A stretch of 64,000 bases of DNA from Caldilineaceae bacterium (GCA_019637645.1 JAHBVH010000014.1:1-64000), one strand, 5' to 3'; shown: positions 9,028 to 18,332, counted from the first letter of the stretch. Translations and numbers: made by a program. Notes: generated by a model from the sequence alone, not told the origin.

Positions 9028-9736
9028 GTTGTTGCTGTTCTTTGGCTACTTTTGCATAATGGGTCTGATAAAAATCCCAGATGAGCGCTACCACATCTTG
9101 CACTACTTTTTCTTGCGGTTGGGCCGCATCAACCACCGCATAGTGCTTCACCATCTGCCGCAACTGGAGATAATCTTGCCGCCGCCGTTCCAGGGCTTCA
9201 ATCGTGCCTTCACCCTTGCGGGCATAGAGCACCGCGGCTGGGGCATCTAGGTAGATGACCAAATCGGGCTTGGGATAGAAGCGCTTCAGGATAAAGCCAT
9301 GAATCCGCTGGGTCAGATCGCGTTGGCCTTCACCAGCAATGTCATAGGCATAGTAATCGGAGAAAAAGTGCCGATCAAAGAGCACAATTTGCCCACGGCG
9401 TTGGTAGGACCAAGTCAACCCTTGGCGATACCATTCTTCACTGAGGCGGTTGACTAACCGCAAAACCGCGCGGCCCTCGGCTAAGGTGCGTTTGACGAGC
9501 CCTTTGGGCTTCTTCTTCACCCGATTGGGATCGGGCGGGCCAGCGACATCTGGCTTGCCACCTGTGGCACGCTTGAGCAAGTGGGCCAGCCGCGTGGTCG
9601 GTAGCATGACATTGCTAGAATCACTGCTTACACCCATATAAATATATTGCACCGGCAAGGGCAGTCGATGTTCTAGCTGCCGACCCACCGTTGTCTTGCC
9701 GGCCCCATCGGGACCAATCAGTGCCACTGTAAACAT
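8993..9736 (-). CDS. Thymidylate-kinase-like P-loop kinase
   Basis: A 247-residue protein starting MFTVALIGPDGAGKTT, with the P-loop at residues 8-16. A nucleoside-kinase-like core follows, with FDRHFFSDYYAYD (DR(H/Y) motif) and the DLVIYLDAPAAVLYARKGE lid region. This is the dTMP kinase fold, but the protein is longer than housekeeping Tmk (about 210). It is embedded between polysaccharide genes and has a related copy at 23403-24722, so a specialised role is likelier than dTTP synthesis. It may phosphorylate a nucleotide or a sugar-linked precursor; the substrate is unknown. Confidence 0.75.
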   Translation of the reverse strand: MFTVALIGPDGAGKTTVGRQLEHRLPLPVQYIYMGVSSDSSNVMLPTTRLAHLLKRATGGKPDVAGPPDPNRVKKKPKGLVKRTLAEGRAVLRLVNRLSEEWYRQGLTWSYQRRGQIVLFDRHFFSDYYAYDIAGEGQRDLTQRIHGFILKRFYPKPDLVIYLDAPAAVLYARKGEGTIEALERRRQDYLQLRQMVKHYAVVDAAQPQEKVVQDVVALIWDFYQTHYAKVAKEQQQHEAKSTHHSGD

Positions 9737-9846
9737 CGTTAAATCTTTCTCTCCTGTCCTCTTTGCAGAGGTTAGTGACTGTTTGGGCTAGGTGCTACTC
9801 CCCAGCACTCGGGCGCAGCTGGATGCTTGATCAATCGCACCCGCAC

Positions 9847-10905
9847 CTAGGGTGAGACGCCCAATTGCAATTGTTCTACATGGTGCACAGCATAGTGCCA
9901 GAGTGCATAGTAACGATTCTGGCGCAGCCACGCCGCCGTCTGCGGATCACAAGGCGTCACTTGGTCGGCAGCAAGATAATTGCCATCGTCCAGGCGCACT
10001 AACTGGCTGACAATATAGCGTAGCCAGGTGAGGACAAAGAGCGCCGTTAGCGTCTCACTTGGCAGCTGCAACCGCTCGGCATAGCAGCGCAGATAGGGCT
10101 GGGTCCAGCCGTTGGGGGTAAAAAAGGCTGTGGCAAAAGCCGTTTCATATTGGCCAGTTGCCCGGGCGTTTTGCGTGGCAAAGGCGGCGTAGGTCAAAAA
10201 TAAGAATAGATCACAAGCGGGTAGCCCCGCCGGATCGGCCAATTCCCAATCAAGCACGCCCGGATCACCATTGGGCAAGAGCATTAGGTTGGGATAGCTG
10301 AGATCGCCATGTTCAAAGACGAGCGGCATCGGCTGCGTCCGCAGCGGTTCGACCAAGGCCCAAGTCTGGCGCAACAGCTGAATTTCACTGGCTGATACGG
10401 GAAAGCGTGCCTCAAAATAGTGCAACGGACGTTCGACCAGCCGTTCAAACCAGCGGGGATCTTCTCCCTTGCCCTGGGCGACAGGTTGCTGGATGGTGGT
10501 TAGCCAATCCGTGATGGCTTGGCTACAGCGGTCGCGATGGCGGCTGGTGTAGGCCGGATCCATGGGTTGCCCCGTCAGCGCCGTTTCGATCAAGATGGGG
10601 TAGCCTTGATACGTTTCATAGGCTACGACCTCTGGTACAGAGGCAAAACCGGTTGGTCGGAGCGCCTGCACCAAGCGTAGATTGGTCACTTCGCGCTCGA
10701 TGCTGGCGGTTGCCTCGCGCAGCCGTGGCAACTTGGCTACCAAGACAGGCTTTGTACTGTCCTCGCCCCAAATCAGAAAGACCACATGGCTAGAAGCCTG
10801 GAAGCGTGGCGTAATGGTCAGGGCTGTCAACTGTCCGTGGGCCCCGTAGCGCGCCAACCCAAAGCGCTGTCGATTATGATTGAGAAACTCTAGCACCATG
10901 CTCAT
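9847..10905 (-). CDS. Aminoglycoside-phosphotransferase-fold kinase (APH family)
   Basis: A 352-residue protein with the APH/choline-kinase catalytic motifs: the HGDLSYPNLML catalytic loop (Asp base, Asn metal ligand) and GVLDWELAD (metal-binding Asp). The N-terminal lobe contains KPVLVAKLPR with the ATP-binding lysine. Members phosphorylate small hydroxyl substrates such as sugars, choline or antibiotics. Its ATG at 10905 lies two bases past the TAA of the methyltransferase-like gene (TAACAATG), so the pair is translationally coupled. The same two-domain order occurs as one fused protein at 14651-16594. A resistance role is unlikely; modification of a polysaccharide precursor or of a partner protein is inferred. 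Confidence 0.8.
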   Translation of the reverse strand: MSMVLEFLNHNRQRFGLARYGAHGQLTALTITPRFQASSHVVFLIWGEDSTKPVLVAKLPRLREATASIEREVTNLRLVQALRPTGFASVPEVVAYETYQGYPILIETALTGQPMDPAYTSRHRDRCSQAITDWLTTIQQPVAQGKGEDPRWFERLVERPLHYFEARFPVSASEIQLLRQTWALVEPLRTQPMPLVFEHGDLSYPNLMLLPNGDPGVLDWELADPAGLPACDLFLFLTYAAFATQNARATGQYETAFATAFFTPNGWTQPYLRCYAERLQLPSETLTALFVLTWLRYIVSQLVRLDDGNYLAADQVTPCDPQTAAWLRQNRYYALWHYAVHHVEQLQLGVSP

Positions 10906-10907
10906 TG

Positions 10908-11543
10908 TTAACCCTGGGCAATGATGCCAAAACTAGGCACGGTCAAGGGTAACCAGCCACTTTGTACGATCCACCGCTGATAGGCCGTTTTCAATTTGGC
11001 CTTGATGCTGCTGGCCTTGGTTGGCGTGCCCAAAGCATAGGCGAGTACAACCGGATCGTCGATGGGTACAATCTTGGTGCAGCTTTCAAAATTAGGCCAG
11101 AACCAAAAGCTCTTGATATTATGCAGCCCTTTGCGTTGGAGGAGCGCCATGTAATCGCGCGGTTGCCAGAGCCGGGGTTGCTGCAGGAGCCGCTGGGGGC
11201 GGTGCCAGGTCGCTGGCCACAACAGGCCATGGGCTTCAAGATAAAGGAGCCCGCCAGGCCGGATCGCTGCGACTGCCTCTTGCAGTTGCTTGGCTGTCGG
11301 CGTGGCCGCCACAACGACATCATATTCGGTGGGGGCAGTCTCCTGCGCCGCTGGACAAACGGCCAGCGTGGTCGCAAAGAGTTGTAAGGAGCGCAGCAGT
11401 GTGCTCGTAGTTGGCCCCCAATAGGCGACACGGTGGAGCGCTGGGTCAGGCAAAAGGAAGCGCCAGTCTAGCCGTCGTGAGGCGTGTAATAACTGTTCGG
11501 CGGTTGGTGCCGTTCTCGTCGTTCTGTTTTGGCTCATCTTCAT
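10908..11543 (-). CDS. Degenerate class I methyltransferase-like protein
   Basis: A 211-residue protein whose middle resembles the second half of a Rossmann methyltransferase (YDVVVAATPTAKQLQEA, then IRPGGLLYLEAHG). The glycine-rich SAM-binding loop is not recognisable: only RVAYWGPTT stands at its place. Its C-terminal segment (SFWFWPNFE...PVVLAYALG) aligns with AFWLTPLWG...TSAYAL in the N-terminal half of the fused protein at 14651-16594, so the two are homologues. It is probably a non-catalytic or altered partner of the APH kinase encoded directly after it. Confidence 0.6.
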   Translation of the reverse strand: MKMSQNRTTRTAPTAEQLLHASRRLDWRFLLPDPALHRVAYWGPTTSTLLRSLQLFATTLAVCPAAQETAPTEYDVVVAATPTAKQLQEAVAAIRPGGLLYLEAHGLLWPATWHRPQRLLQQPRLWQPRDYMALLQRKGLHNIKSFWFWPNFESCTKIVPIDDPVVLAYALGTPTKASSIKAKLKTAYQRWIVQSGWLPLTVPSFGIIAQG

Positions 11544-11593
11544 CGCTGCTTTACATGGCTAATCGAAAGCCTGGTTTTGTGCATCGAGCTAAG

Positions 11594-12766
11594 TCAGGCT
11601 GCGAGCAGCGGACTCATTGCCTCAAAAAGTCGCGGTAAGGCAACTGGATAGGGATGGTAAAGTTCATAGGCTTCCTTGCCCGCCAGTAACTGGAGCAGCA
11701 GGGCACGCTGCCGCTCCTCGGCTGCTTCGATCAACTCATTGCGCTCGGCTGGAAAGGCAAAGCGGAACATGTGGTAATAAGATTGCAGGTCCATGCGCTC
11801 TTCTTGGAGCGAAAAGACCATGCGCTGAGCAATGACCTGGGGGTCAACGGGGCGTACCGTCACTGCGGAGGCCGCGTGGCTACCCACAAAAAAGAGCTTA
11901 TCAAGCTGGCTAACGCCACTATGAATCTTCTGCCCAAAGAGTTTCTGCGGGGCTAGATTGACATGTAACTGCTGTTTTAAGAGCGGTGTCATGCGTTGCA
12001 TGAGCTTGAGCGGTGCGACCTGTCGGCCTGCGCCCTTGCCATCGACCTGTTCCAGGGCATTGATCATGAACTTGAGCGTCCGTAGGCGTGTGCGCTCACT
12101 GCTTTTGAGGCGCGTCCGATAGTGGGGTAGCGTCTCCAAGTGCCAATCCCAAACCCGCACAGGTTCTGGAATGCCCGACATGTGCTGCCCATCGTGGCTA
12201 ATGTAGACCCATTCATCCCCGATATATTCCGCGCCGTTCGCGGCAAAGGCCAACAAGCTTTCTGTTTTGCCACCCTTGGACCAACCTGTCACCAGGACAC
12301 CCAAGCCGTTGTAGCGAAAGGCCGCGGCATGGAGGGGCAGCACGCCTTTGTTCAGCGCGGTTAGATTCAAGATCGGAATCAAAAGCGGTACAGCGGGCGC
12401 ACCATGCTCACACAGAATTTCACAGGGTTGACCAATGGTCGCAAAGGGAATTTGCACCATCACTTGGGCTTTATGTTTGCCCCGCAGAACGAAAAAGGCA
12501 TCCTGCGTAAAGGCGGCTTCATTGACCCCAAGATAGTGCAGCGGCGAGGCGAGCGGTAGCCGGTCCACAAAGCGAATGATAATATCCGGTGTGCGTTGGA
12601 GCGGCATCTGAATCGGGCCCAATTGTCGCGCAACGGCTGCCCGATCCTGGGCATTGGCATGGAGAAGGCGAATGCCCACAATGCCGTGTAGATCAAAATC
12701 AAAGGCGCTCTGCTGGCTATCCCCTTGCTGGTTATCCCTCTGCTGGTTCCCCATCGTTGCGTGCAT
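11594..12766 (-). CDS. HprK-like P-loop kinase
   Basis: A 390-residue protein with an HPr-kinase/phosphorylase-like C-terminal core: LPLHAAAFRYNGLGVLVTG leads into the P-loop GWSKGGKTE (residues 161-169), followed by EYIGDEWVYI, the counterpart of the HprK acidic pair. True HprK acts on Ser46 of HPr, but no PTS protein is encoded nearby. Similar stand-alone kinases occur in polysaccharide and peptide-modification loci. The N-terminus contains a short glutamine-rich repeat (QQRDNQQGDSQQ). The start at 12766 has an AGGAA ribosome site. The target is unknown; it could be a sugar, lipid carrier or small protein. Confidence 0.7.
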   Translation of the reverse strand: MHATMGNQQRDNQQGDSQQSAFDFDLHGIVGIRLLHANAQDRAAVARQLGPIQMPLQRTPDIIIRFVDRLPLASPLHYLGVNEAAFTQDAFFVLRGKHKAQVMVQIPFATIGQPCEILCEHGAPAVPLLIPILNLTALNKGVLPLHAAAFRYNGLGVLVTGWSKGGKTESLLAFAANGAEYIGDEWVYISHDGQHMSGIPEPVRVWDWHLETLPHYRTRLKSSERTRLRTLKFMINALEQVDGKGAGRQVAPLKLMQRMTPLLKQQLHVNLAPQKLFGQKIHSGVSQLDKLFFVGSHAASAVTVRPVDPQVIAQRMVFSLQEERMDLQSYYHMFRFAFPAERNELIEAAEERQRALLLQLLAGKEAYELYHPYPVALPRLFEAMSPLLAA

Positions 12767-13178
12767 CGAGTCCGTTCCTACAATTCCTACGCCAAGCGTA
12801 AGTCTGGTTGACAGCAGGGCGCTGATTGGGCGCTGGCGGCGTGATCATGTCCGCACGCGGCCAATCCACTGTCGCCTTCATCGAGCCTACTGTAAAAGTT
12901 TCAATAACAATTAATTAAAGGTTCATTAATGCGTTCATTTTAACTGGTAAAAGAGAAATTTTTGCTTACAGTATGCTTGCACTACGTCATTTTGCCTAAG
13001 GTATTTGGGTGGAAAATTGCTTGGTGCGCCTGTGTATTTATCCCGAATCTCGCGGATTTGGTTGGGACTAAGCTGTTATGGACAAAGCGGGGGGGGAGAA
13101 GGTGGGTTGGTGGGGCGTTTGACCGAAGGCTAGACCTGACAAGTTTGGAAAACCTGCCAGGTCTCAACCGGCTGCGTC
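12767..13178. other. Intergenic region without a supported gene
   Basis: The 412-bp gap between the alginate-lyase-like gene and the HprK-like gene contains an AT-rich stretch (about 12890-12990) and one palindrome of the dispersed family at 13132-13164. I found no convincing coding frame. It may hold a promoter for the downstream genes. Confidence 0.5.
13132..13164. repeat. Dispersed palindrome (imperfect)
   Basis: AGACCTGACAAGTTT and the opposite arm AACCTGCCAGGTCT pair with two mismatches around a GGAA centre. The right flank (CAACCGGCTGCGTCCTACT) resembles the right end of the better-preserved elements at 42.2 and 45.4 kb. Confidence 0.6.
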
Positions 13179-14657
13179 CTACTGGGGGGGCGCGACCACT
13201 GGTGGCGCCGTGGGCATTTCGTTGGGGGCAAATCCGTGCGTCAAAGCCCCAAAGCAGATATCTTGATCGCAGCTATCTGGGCGATCCAGATGTTCGGCCC
13301 AAGCTTCAAAGCCGGGCAGCGTGTGGTGATCGTAATAATATCGATAGGCTACTTCTAAAGCAGAATCGTGTCGCCATTCCGTCTCGGCGTCAATGATAAT
13401 GGCCTTGATGGCGCGTTCAATCGACCCACGGCCGGGGTAGAGATGGGTACTCTTCTCTTTGCCATCCTTGGCCACAAAGGTATAGTTGGGAATATCGCTA
13501 TTATCGACATTGTCATAACAACTGCTATCACCCCGCCGCCAGAGCAATTCACATTGTTGGATGTTATTGCCCAGGTGAACTTGGGGATAATTTTGATATT
13601 CCCCATTGTATGTAGGGATGTTACAACTTTCTTCGCGGCGGGCGTCTTCGGGCAGAATGCCCTTTTCGCTGATCTGTGATTTTACCGGCTCCCACCGGTC
13701 ATCCTGCTGAGAACCGGCCAGGTAATCGCAGGCATTGCTGCTGTGGAGTTCAACGCGATAGCCATTCATCCGATCCAACATGAGCTGATTGGCATGGGCA
13801 TAGGCTTCTGCCGCGGTCATGGTAATCTCGGTATAGCTGCCCCGTTTGGCGGGATCTGGCACGCGGTGCACAAAGAGGGCGCCTGGTCGATCCCAGGCAT
13901 AGTCGGCAATGTAGGCGAGCGTCGTTGTGGCGGCGGCGCCCCAGTTGCTTTGGGCTTCCTCGGCGGTATACGAAACGAGATAGTAGGCGTTTTTGATCAG
14001 CCAATTCTGAAAGAGCACCTTGCAACTGCCGGACCCAATGGTGGTATCGGTGTAGCTGGTATCGGTTGGGCCTGTACAGATATGCTTCTGCCAATACTTT
14101 TCCAGGAGATCAGCCGTTGCCACCAATTCGGGGGTTCCCCAGCTAAAATTCAGGCGGCACTGTTGTTGCTCCAGATCGATCTGGTGAACTTCCGTCATGA
14201 TCGATTGCAGGATCGTCTTTGCTTGTTCGGCATAGCGTTCGTCGTCGGTCAGGTGATAGGCCAAGGCGCGCGCATAGAGCCGCCCAATGCCCCCTTGTTC
14301 ATCGATCCAGTCGGGCTTATCTGCATTTTTGCAGGTTTCGTGTTCTTTTAGGCGATAGTCCCATTTGCGCTTTGCCCAACCAAGCACATATTCCACCGCG
14401 CCTTGGTAGGGCTCTATTTCCGCCCGCGCCTTTTCGCCGATGACGGCTAGCTCTTCCGGGGTGGTGAGATAGCCGCGTGATGGTCCAGTGGCTGCGGTGC
14501 GCGTTGGGGCTGGGGTGGGTATTGGCCTGGTGGCCGTTGCGATAGCTGTCGGCTGGGCCTGCGGTACAGCGGCGCCCTGTCGTGCCATACTTTCGCCGCT
14601 GGTGGGGCCAGCCAGCGAGAGGAGACAAAGTACAATAATCAGAAGTTGTTTCACCAT
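13179..14657 (-). CDS. Secreted alginate-lyase-superfamily protein
   Basis: A 492-residue exported protein with a signal peptide at residues 1-22 and a Pro/Thr/Ala-rich linker (about 30-60). An alpha/alpha-barrel polysaccharide-lyase-like domain follows (YLTTPEELAVIGEKA, ARALAYHLTDDERYA, LNFSWGTPELVATADLLE, QSNWGAA). The QSNWGAA segment corresponds to the NNH-type active-site region of alginate/heparinase-fold lyases. Lyases of this kind are common inside exopolysaccharide loci, where they trim or release polymer in the periplasm or outside. The start overlaps the end of the fused methyltransferase/APH gene by 7 bp. The exact substrate is not predictable. Confidence 0.75.
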   Translation of the reverse strand: MVKQLLIIVLCLLSLAGPTSGESMARQGAAVPQAQPTAIATATRPIPTPAPTRTAATGPSRGYLTTPEELAVIGEKARAEIEPYQGAVEYVLGWAKRKWDYRLKEHETCKNADKPDWIDEQGGIGRLYARALAYHLTDDERYAEQAKTILQSIMTEVHQIDLEQQQCRLNFSWGTPELVATADLLEKYWQKHICTGPTDTSYTDTTIGSGSCKVLFQNWLIKNAYYLVSYTAEEAQSNWGAAATTTLAYIADYAWDRPGALFVHRVPDPAKRGSYTEITMTAAEAYAHANQLMLDRMNGYRVELHSSNACDYLAGSQQDDRWEPVKSQISEKGILPEDARREESCNIPTYNGEYQNYPQVHLGNNIQQCELLWRRGDSSCYDNVDNSDIPNYTFVAKDGKEKSTHLYPGRGSIERAIKAIIIDAETEWRHDSALEVAYRYYYDHHTLPGFEAWAEHLDRPDSCDQDICFGALTHGFAPNEMPTAPPVVAPPQ

Positions 14658-16594
14658 GTTTCGCTTGTCATCCTTTGCAAAGCACCGGATTCATCGCTAG
14701 CGACGATTGACATCAGCCGTTGCAGGGTTGGCGTCTCCGGTTGGTCTATGCACAGCCGTAAGAGCGTTACGAAGCGGCCTGTTTCGACTTGCCCAACCGG
14801 TAGACGGGTGGCTTCTTTGAGCGCACGATGCATCCAGCAGGTGTAAAAGAGCGGTTTGATCAGAGACAACGGCAAGCCAATGGCCGTACAATAGTGGTGG
14901 ATGGTATCCGCAACAAACCGACCAAGCGGGGTATCGGCTAGAAATTGGCTTTGAAAACCACGCTGAGCATCGGTGATCCCCTGGGCGCGGGCAACATCTA
15001 TACAGTAGGAACGCAAAAAATAGAGGAGATCCCACAGGGGCATACCTTGGGGCTCGGCGGCTTCCCAATCGAGGACGGCCAGCTGATCCGCTGGTGTGAT
15101 CAACATGTTCCACGGCCCGGGATCACCATGCTGAAAGACGAGGGGGAAAGGTTGTGGGCAAAGACGTACTTGTGCAATTTGATCGGCTAGAAAGGCCGCG
15201 TGGGCTGGGGTGAGCTGATAGATCGCTTGAAAACGGTTCAGCAAAGTTTCCAATGCCGTGGCGACTGTCGCGGGTGATACGGCGTTTGTGTTGCGCGTAG
15301 CCATGCCAAGCTCGCTGAAAAAGCTGACCGCCGCCTGCAAGTAGGGGCAGGTCGCGCTGCGTTGCGTGTAGCGATTAAAAGGCCGACCGGCAATGATCGT
15401 CTCACCCACGAGCGCGAGGTGGGCATGCTCCTCTAAAAAGAGCGCCTTGGGCAGGGCAACCGCACCAGGCATATCACAGGCCTCAAGCTGGACTAGAGCC
15501 TGATACTCATTTTCAACCCGCCCATTCAGGGCCGGATCACGGGTCATCTTGACAATATAGGTGGGGGTCTCTGCGCCAGGGGCAAAGAGGAAGAAAAGCA
15601 CCTTGCGGCTGCGATATTCCCCTTTGGCCGAGAGGAACCAACGGTAATTTTCCAGCGCGATGCCGGCGCTCTGTGCGGCAACCCGTAGGTACGCTGGCGG
15701 GGCGGCCGTGAGTTCCGCGCCTTGTTGAAAGAGCACGCCACGTCGCTGAAAACGCGACCGTACCCACGGCCATTGATAGAGGCGCTTTTCGAGTCCTTCG
15801 GTGAAGGCACTGCCACTGACCAGCAGCCGTTTCGCCCAGAGACCGACACGGCGGCGTAAGGTTGTCAGCCGGCGCGCTTTTTTGCGCGGTCTCCCTGTTT
15901 GGGGCGTGGCCTGCGGGGGGCGCTGCCCTTTGGTCCGTTTGCCCAGCCGGGTTTTGAGCAGCCCTTTCCAGGTGGCTAGATCGGCAGAGGGGCGGTATAG
16001 GTCATGCGCCAATGCATAGGCACTGGTTGCCTGGTCTGCGAGGGGCACCGCGGTTTGGCGTTCTCCCCAGAGCGGTGTTAGCCAAAAAGCTTGGCTTGTG
16101 CCAATCAAAGCGGCGGGACGCGCCGCGCTGACTGTGGAAGCAAAGAGCCCTTGCAGGGGGTCGCGCTGCCCTCTATATTCGTAGTAGAGCAGACCCGTTG
16201 GCGCTAGCAACCGCTGGATCTCTTGCTGGAGCGCGGGTGTTTGCTGTAACCATTGCACTTGAGGCCGGTCAGTCACCAAGACGAGATCGACCTGCTGGGC
16301 GGCGAGTGGCAGCGCTGTGCCAGAGACGAAGGGAAAGCTGGCTAGATCCGGTAGGGCTACTTGGCGCTGGAGCCGCTCCAAGCTTTGGCACTCGTTTGGT
16401 GTGCGACATATCACCCTGATCCGCTGCGCCAACTGGCCCACCATGGTGAGAGTGGCGGCGGTGGGAAGACCTAGTATCAGCACTGTTTGTTGCGGCATGG
16501 TGGGCAGCAAAAAGGCCCAGTTGGCACCGACAGCCTCGCCTTTGAGGTTAATGCCAGGGGTAAAGGTTGTACTAAGGGTCGTTTTCAGCATCAT
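14651..16594 (-). CDS. Fusion of a methyltransferase-like domain and an APH-fold kinase
   Basis: A 647-residue protein. Residues about 1-200 form a Rossmann methyltransferase-like domain (TVLILGLPTAATLTMVGQLA, VDLVLVTDRPQ, LAPTGLLYYEYRG) with a weak SAM-binding loop. A basic, Pro-rich linker (about 215-260, KRTKGQRPPQ...RKKARRL) follows. Residues about 290-640 are an APH-type kinase (KVLFFLFAPG...YIVKMTRDP, HGDPGPWNML, LAVLDWEAAE). The order methyltransferase-like then APH repeats that of the separate genes at 10908-11543 and 9847-10905. Two ATGs in tandem at 16594 and 16591 are possible starts. It follows the flippase gene closely and is probably co-transcribed. The substrate is unknown. Confidence 0.75.
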   Translation of the reverse strand: MMLKTTLSTTFTPGINLKGEAVGANWAFLLPTMPQQTVLILGLPTAATLTMVGQLAQRIRVICRTPNECQSLERLQRQVALPDLASFPFVSGTALPLAAQQVDLVLVTDRPQVQWLQQTPALQQEIQRLLAPTGLLYYEYRGQRDPLQGLFASTVSAARPAALIGTSQAFWLTPLWGERQTAVPLADQATSAYALAHDLYRPSADLATWKGLLKTRLGKRTKGQRPPQATPQTGRPRKKARRLTTLRRRVGLWAKRLLVSGSAFTEGLEKRLYQWPWVRSRFQRRGVLFQQGAELTAAPPAYLRVAAQSAGIALENYRWFLSAKGEYRSRKVLFFLFAPGAETPTYIVKMTRDPALNGRVENEYQALVQLEACDMPGAVALPKALFLEEHAHLALVGETIIAGRPFNRYTQRSATCPYLQAAVSFFSELGMATRNTNAVSPATVATALETLLNRFQAIYQLTPAHAAFLADQIAQVRLCPQPFPLVFQHGDPGPWNMLITPADQLAVLDWEAAEPQGMPLWDLLYFLRSYCIDVARAQGITDAQRGFQSQFLADTPLGRFVADTIHHYCTAIGLPLSLIKPLFYTCWMHRALKEATRLPVGQVETGRFVTLLRLCIDQPETPTLQRLMSIVASDESGALQRMTSETW

Positions 16595-16605
16595 CGTTGC
16601 TCGGG

Positions 16606-18189
16606 TTACCCACCTAGAATATATTTCATCAGGGGAATGCGTAGGAGTTCAGGAAAAGTCTGATTGACGTTGAGCAGTTGGCGATTGAGCCGGATCACCA
16701 ACAACGACGCCAAAATAGCAAGACCGACACTCACATAGGCTGGTGCGGCGGTGAACCATTGGACCAAAAAGACGCCGACCGCGCTTAGGGTGATGATAAG
16801 ATAGACGCGGAAGTAGCGCCACTCAAACAGATTGATCCCTGTCCCCATACGCAGACCCGCTTGCTTGAGCAGATTGTGCAGCACGAGCGTGCCAGCGGTG
16901 CCAATCGTTGCCCCGAGCGCACCATAGTGCGGGATCAGGAGGAGATTGACACCCAAGTTAATGACCACGGCAATGATATTGATCACTACCAGATAGCGCA
17001 CAATGCCAAAGACCTTGAGCGTCAGGCCATTTTGGCCGAGCGCGGCATTAAAATAATAGCTAAAGGAGAGCAACGCCAGGATTAAGGCTGACTGCGCATA
17101 CTCTTCGCCATAGAGAAAGAGCGTAATCGGCTGTGCCAGGGAGAAGGTCAACACAAAAATAGGAAAGGAGGCCACGGCAATCCAGACGGCATTCTGCCAA
17201 TAGAGATTGTTGATCCCTTCCCGATCATTGCGGGCAAAAAGGCGGGCCGCCACGGGTGTAAAGAGCACGCCAAAACTAGTCAAGACCATCTGATTGAGTT
17301 TGGCCGTGGGCTGGACGGCGCGCAGGGCCGCGACATCCGCGGTATTGCCAAAATATTCGAGCATCACCGCATCCATGGCATTCATCACCACATAGACCAG
17401 GTCGGAGGTGAGCAGCGGAATGGTAAAGACCAAGATCTCACGCCATGGCACAATGATCGTATGTCGGTTGAATTGCGCTAAGAGCCCTTCGCTGCGCAAC
17501 GAGCGCCAGAGGAGAACGGTACAGATTCCAATCCCGATCAAGCCAGCGGTGACATAGCCAACTGCCAGAAAAAAGACATTGCTATGACCAAAGATCAAGA
17601 GGAGCACGACCGTCAATTTGAGCCCTGGCGCTAAGACATGCTTGCGGAAGAAGATGGCGCGTGAGCTGGTAAAGACGGCAAACAAACCGACCAAGAGATC
17701 ATCTATCGCCTGAATCGGGGACAAGAAGATCAAGACAAGCAGGAGGTTGATGGCTAATTGATCATCGATCCAGAGATGTAGATAGCCCTGGAGGCTAAAG
17801 AGCAAGAGAATGATGGTCAGCCCGAAGGTGAGCATACTGCCCGTGACCATTAAGATCGTGCCAAAGAGACGGTTGAAATCCTTCTGTTCATGATAGATTG
17901 GCACAAAGCGGGTGATCGCCCGATCGAGCCCAAAGGTCGCAACGCTCTCGCCCAGCGCGACCAAGGAGAGCGCATAGGCAAAGGCACCATAGTCCGATTT
18001 GGTCAAATAACGCACAATCAACACTTGGACGGCAAAGTTGATGGCCTTGGAGATGAATTGACCCGAAAGAAGCAGGCTGGAACCACGAATTTGACGACGC
18101 GTGCCGGAGCTCTTCTTTTCTTTTTCAAGTGGCTCTTTTTCGATCGCCTCTTTTTCAAGCGTCGTTGGTGGGGTCGTTGTTACACTCAT
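16606..18189 (-). CDS. Oligosaccharide flippase (Wzx-type, MATE/PST superfamily)
   Basis: A 527-residue polytopic membrane protein with 12-14 predicted helices. After a charged N-terminal tail rich in Lys and Glu it starts the typical polysaccharide-transporter region (GSSLLLSGQFISKAINFAVQ, then LTKSDYGAFAYALS and FGLDRAITRFVPIY). I chose the ATG at 18189, preceded by AGGATCAG; a longer frame to 18288 exists but lacks family similarity. The protein moves lipid-linked repeat units across the cytoplasmic membrane. With the O-antigen-ligase-like gene it completes a Wzx/Wzy-type pathway. Confidence 0.88.
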   Translation of the reverse strand: MSVTTTPPTTLEKEAIEKEPLEKEKKSSGTRRQIRGSSLLLSGQFISKAINFAVQVLIVRYLTKSDYGAFAYALSLVALGESVATFGLDRAITRFVPIYHEQKDFNRLFGTILMVTGSMLTFGLTIILLLFSLQGYLHLWIDDQLAINLLLVLIFLSPIQAIDDLLVGLFAVFTSSRAIFFRKHVLAPGLKLTVVLLLIFGHSNVFFLAVGYVTAGLIGIGICTVLLWRSLRSEGLLAQFNRHTIIVPWREILVFTIPLLTSDLVYVVMNAMDAVMLEYFGNTADVAALRAVQPTAKLNQMVLTSFGVLFTPVAARLFARNDREGINNLYWQNAVWIAVASFPIFVLTFSLAQPITLFLYGEEYAQSALILALLSFSYYFNAALGQNGLTLKVFGIVRYLVVINIIAVVINLGVNLLLIPHYGALGATIGTAGTLVLHNLLKQAGLRMGTGINLFEWRYFRVYLIITLSAVGVFLVQWFTAAPAYVSVGLAILASLLVIRLNRQLLNVNQTFPELLRIPLMKYILGG

Positions 18190-18332
18190 ACTGATCCTAA
18201 AACTCCAAACTTTTCCCATGCATAGGGCCGACACAGAGAATGCTGGCGGTATGGCGCAAAGGTAGAGAACCCTTGTACCCCGAGCCATGCTGCCAGCACT
18301 CTGTTATGGACTCGCGGCTAGGCCGTTAGCCG

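Noticed and set aside
8993..9736. Housekeeping thymidylate kinase (tmk)
   Set aside because: Longer than Tmk, present with a second related copy, and surrounded by polysaccharide genes; a specialised role is likelier.
9847..10905. Aminoglycoside resistance gene
   Set aside because: The APH fold covers many small-molecule kinases; the gene is embedded in a polysaccharide locus and paired with a methyltransferase-like gene.
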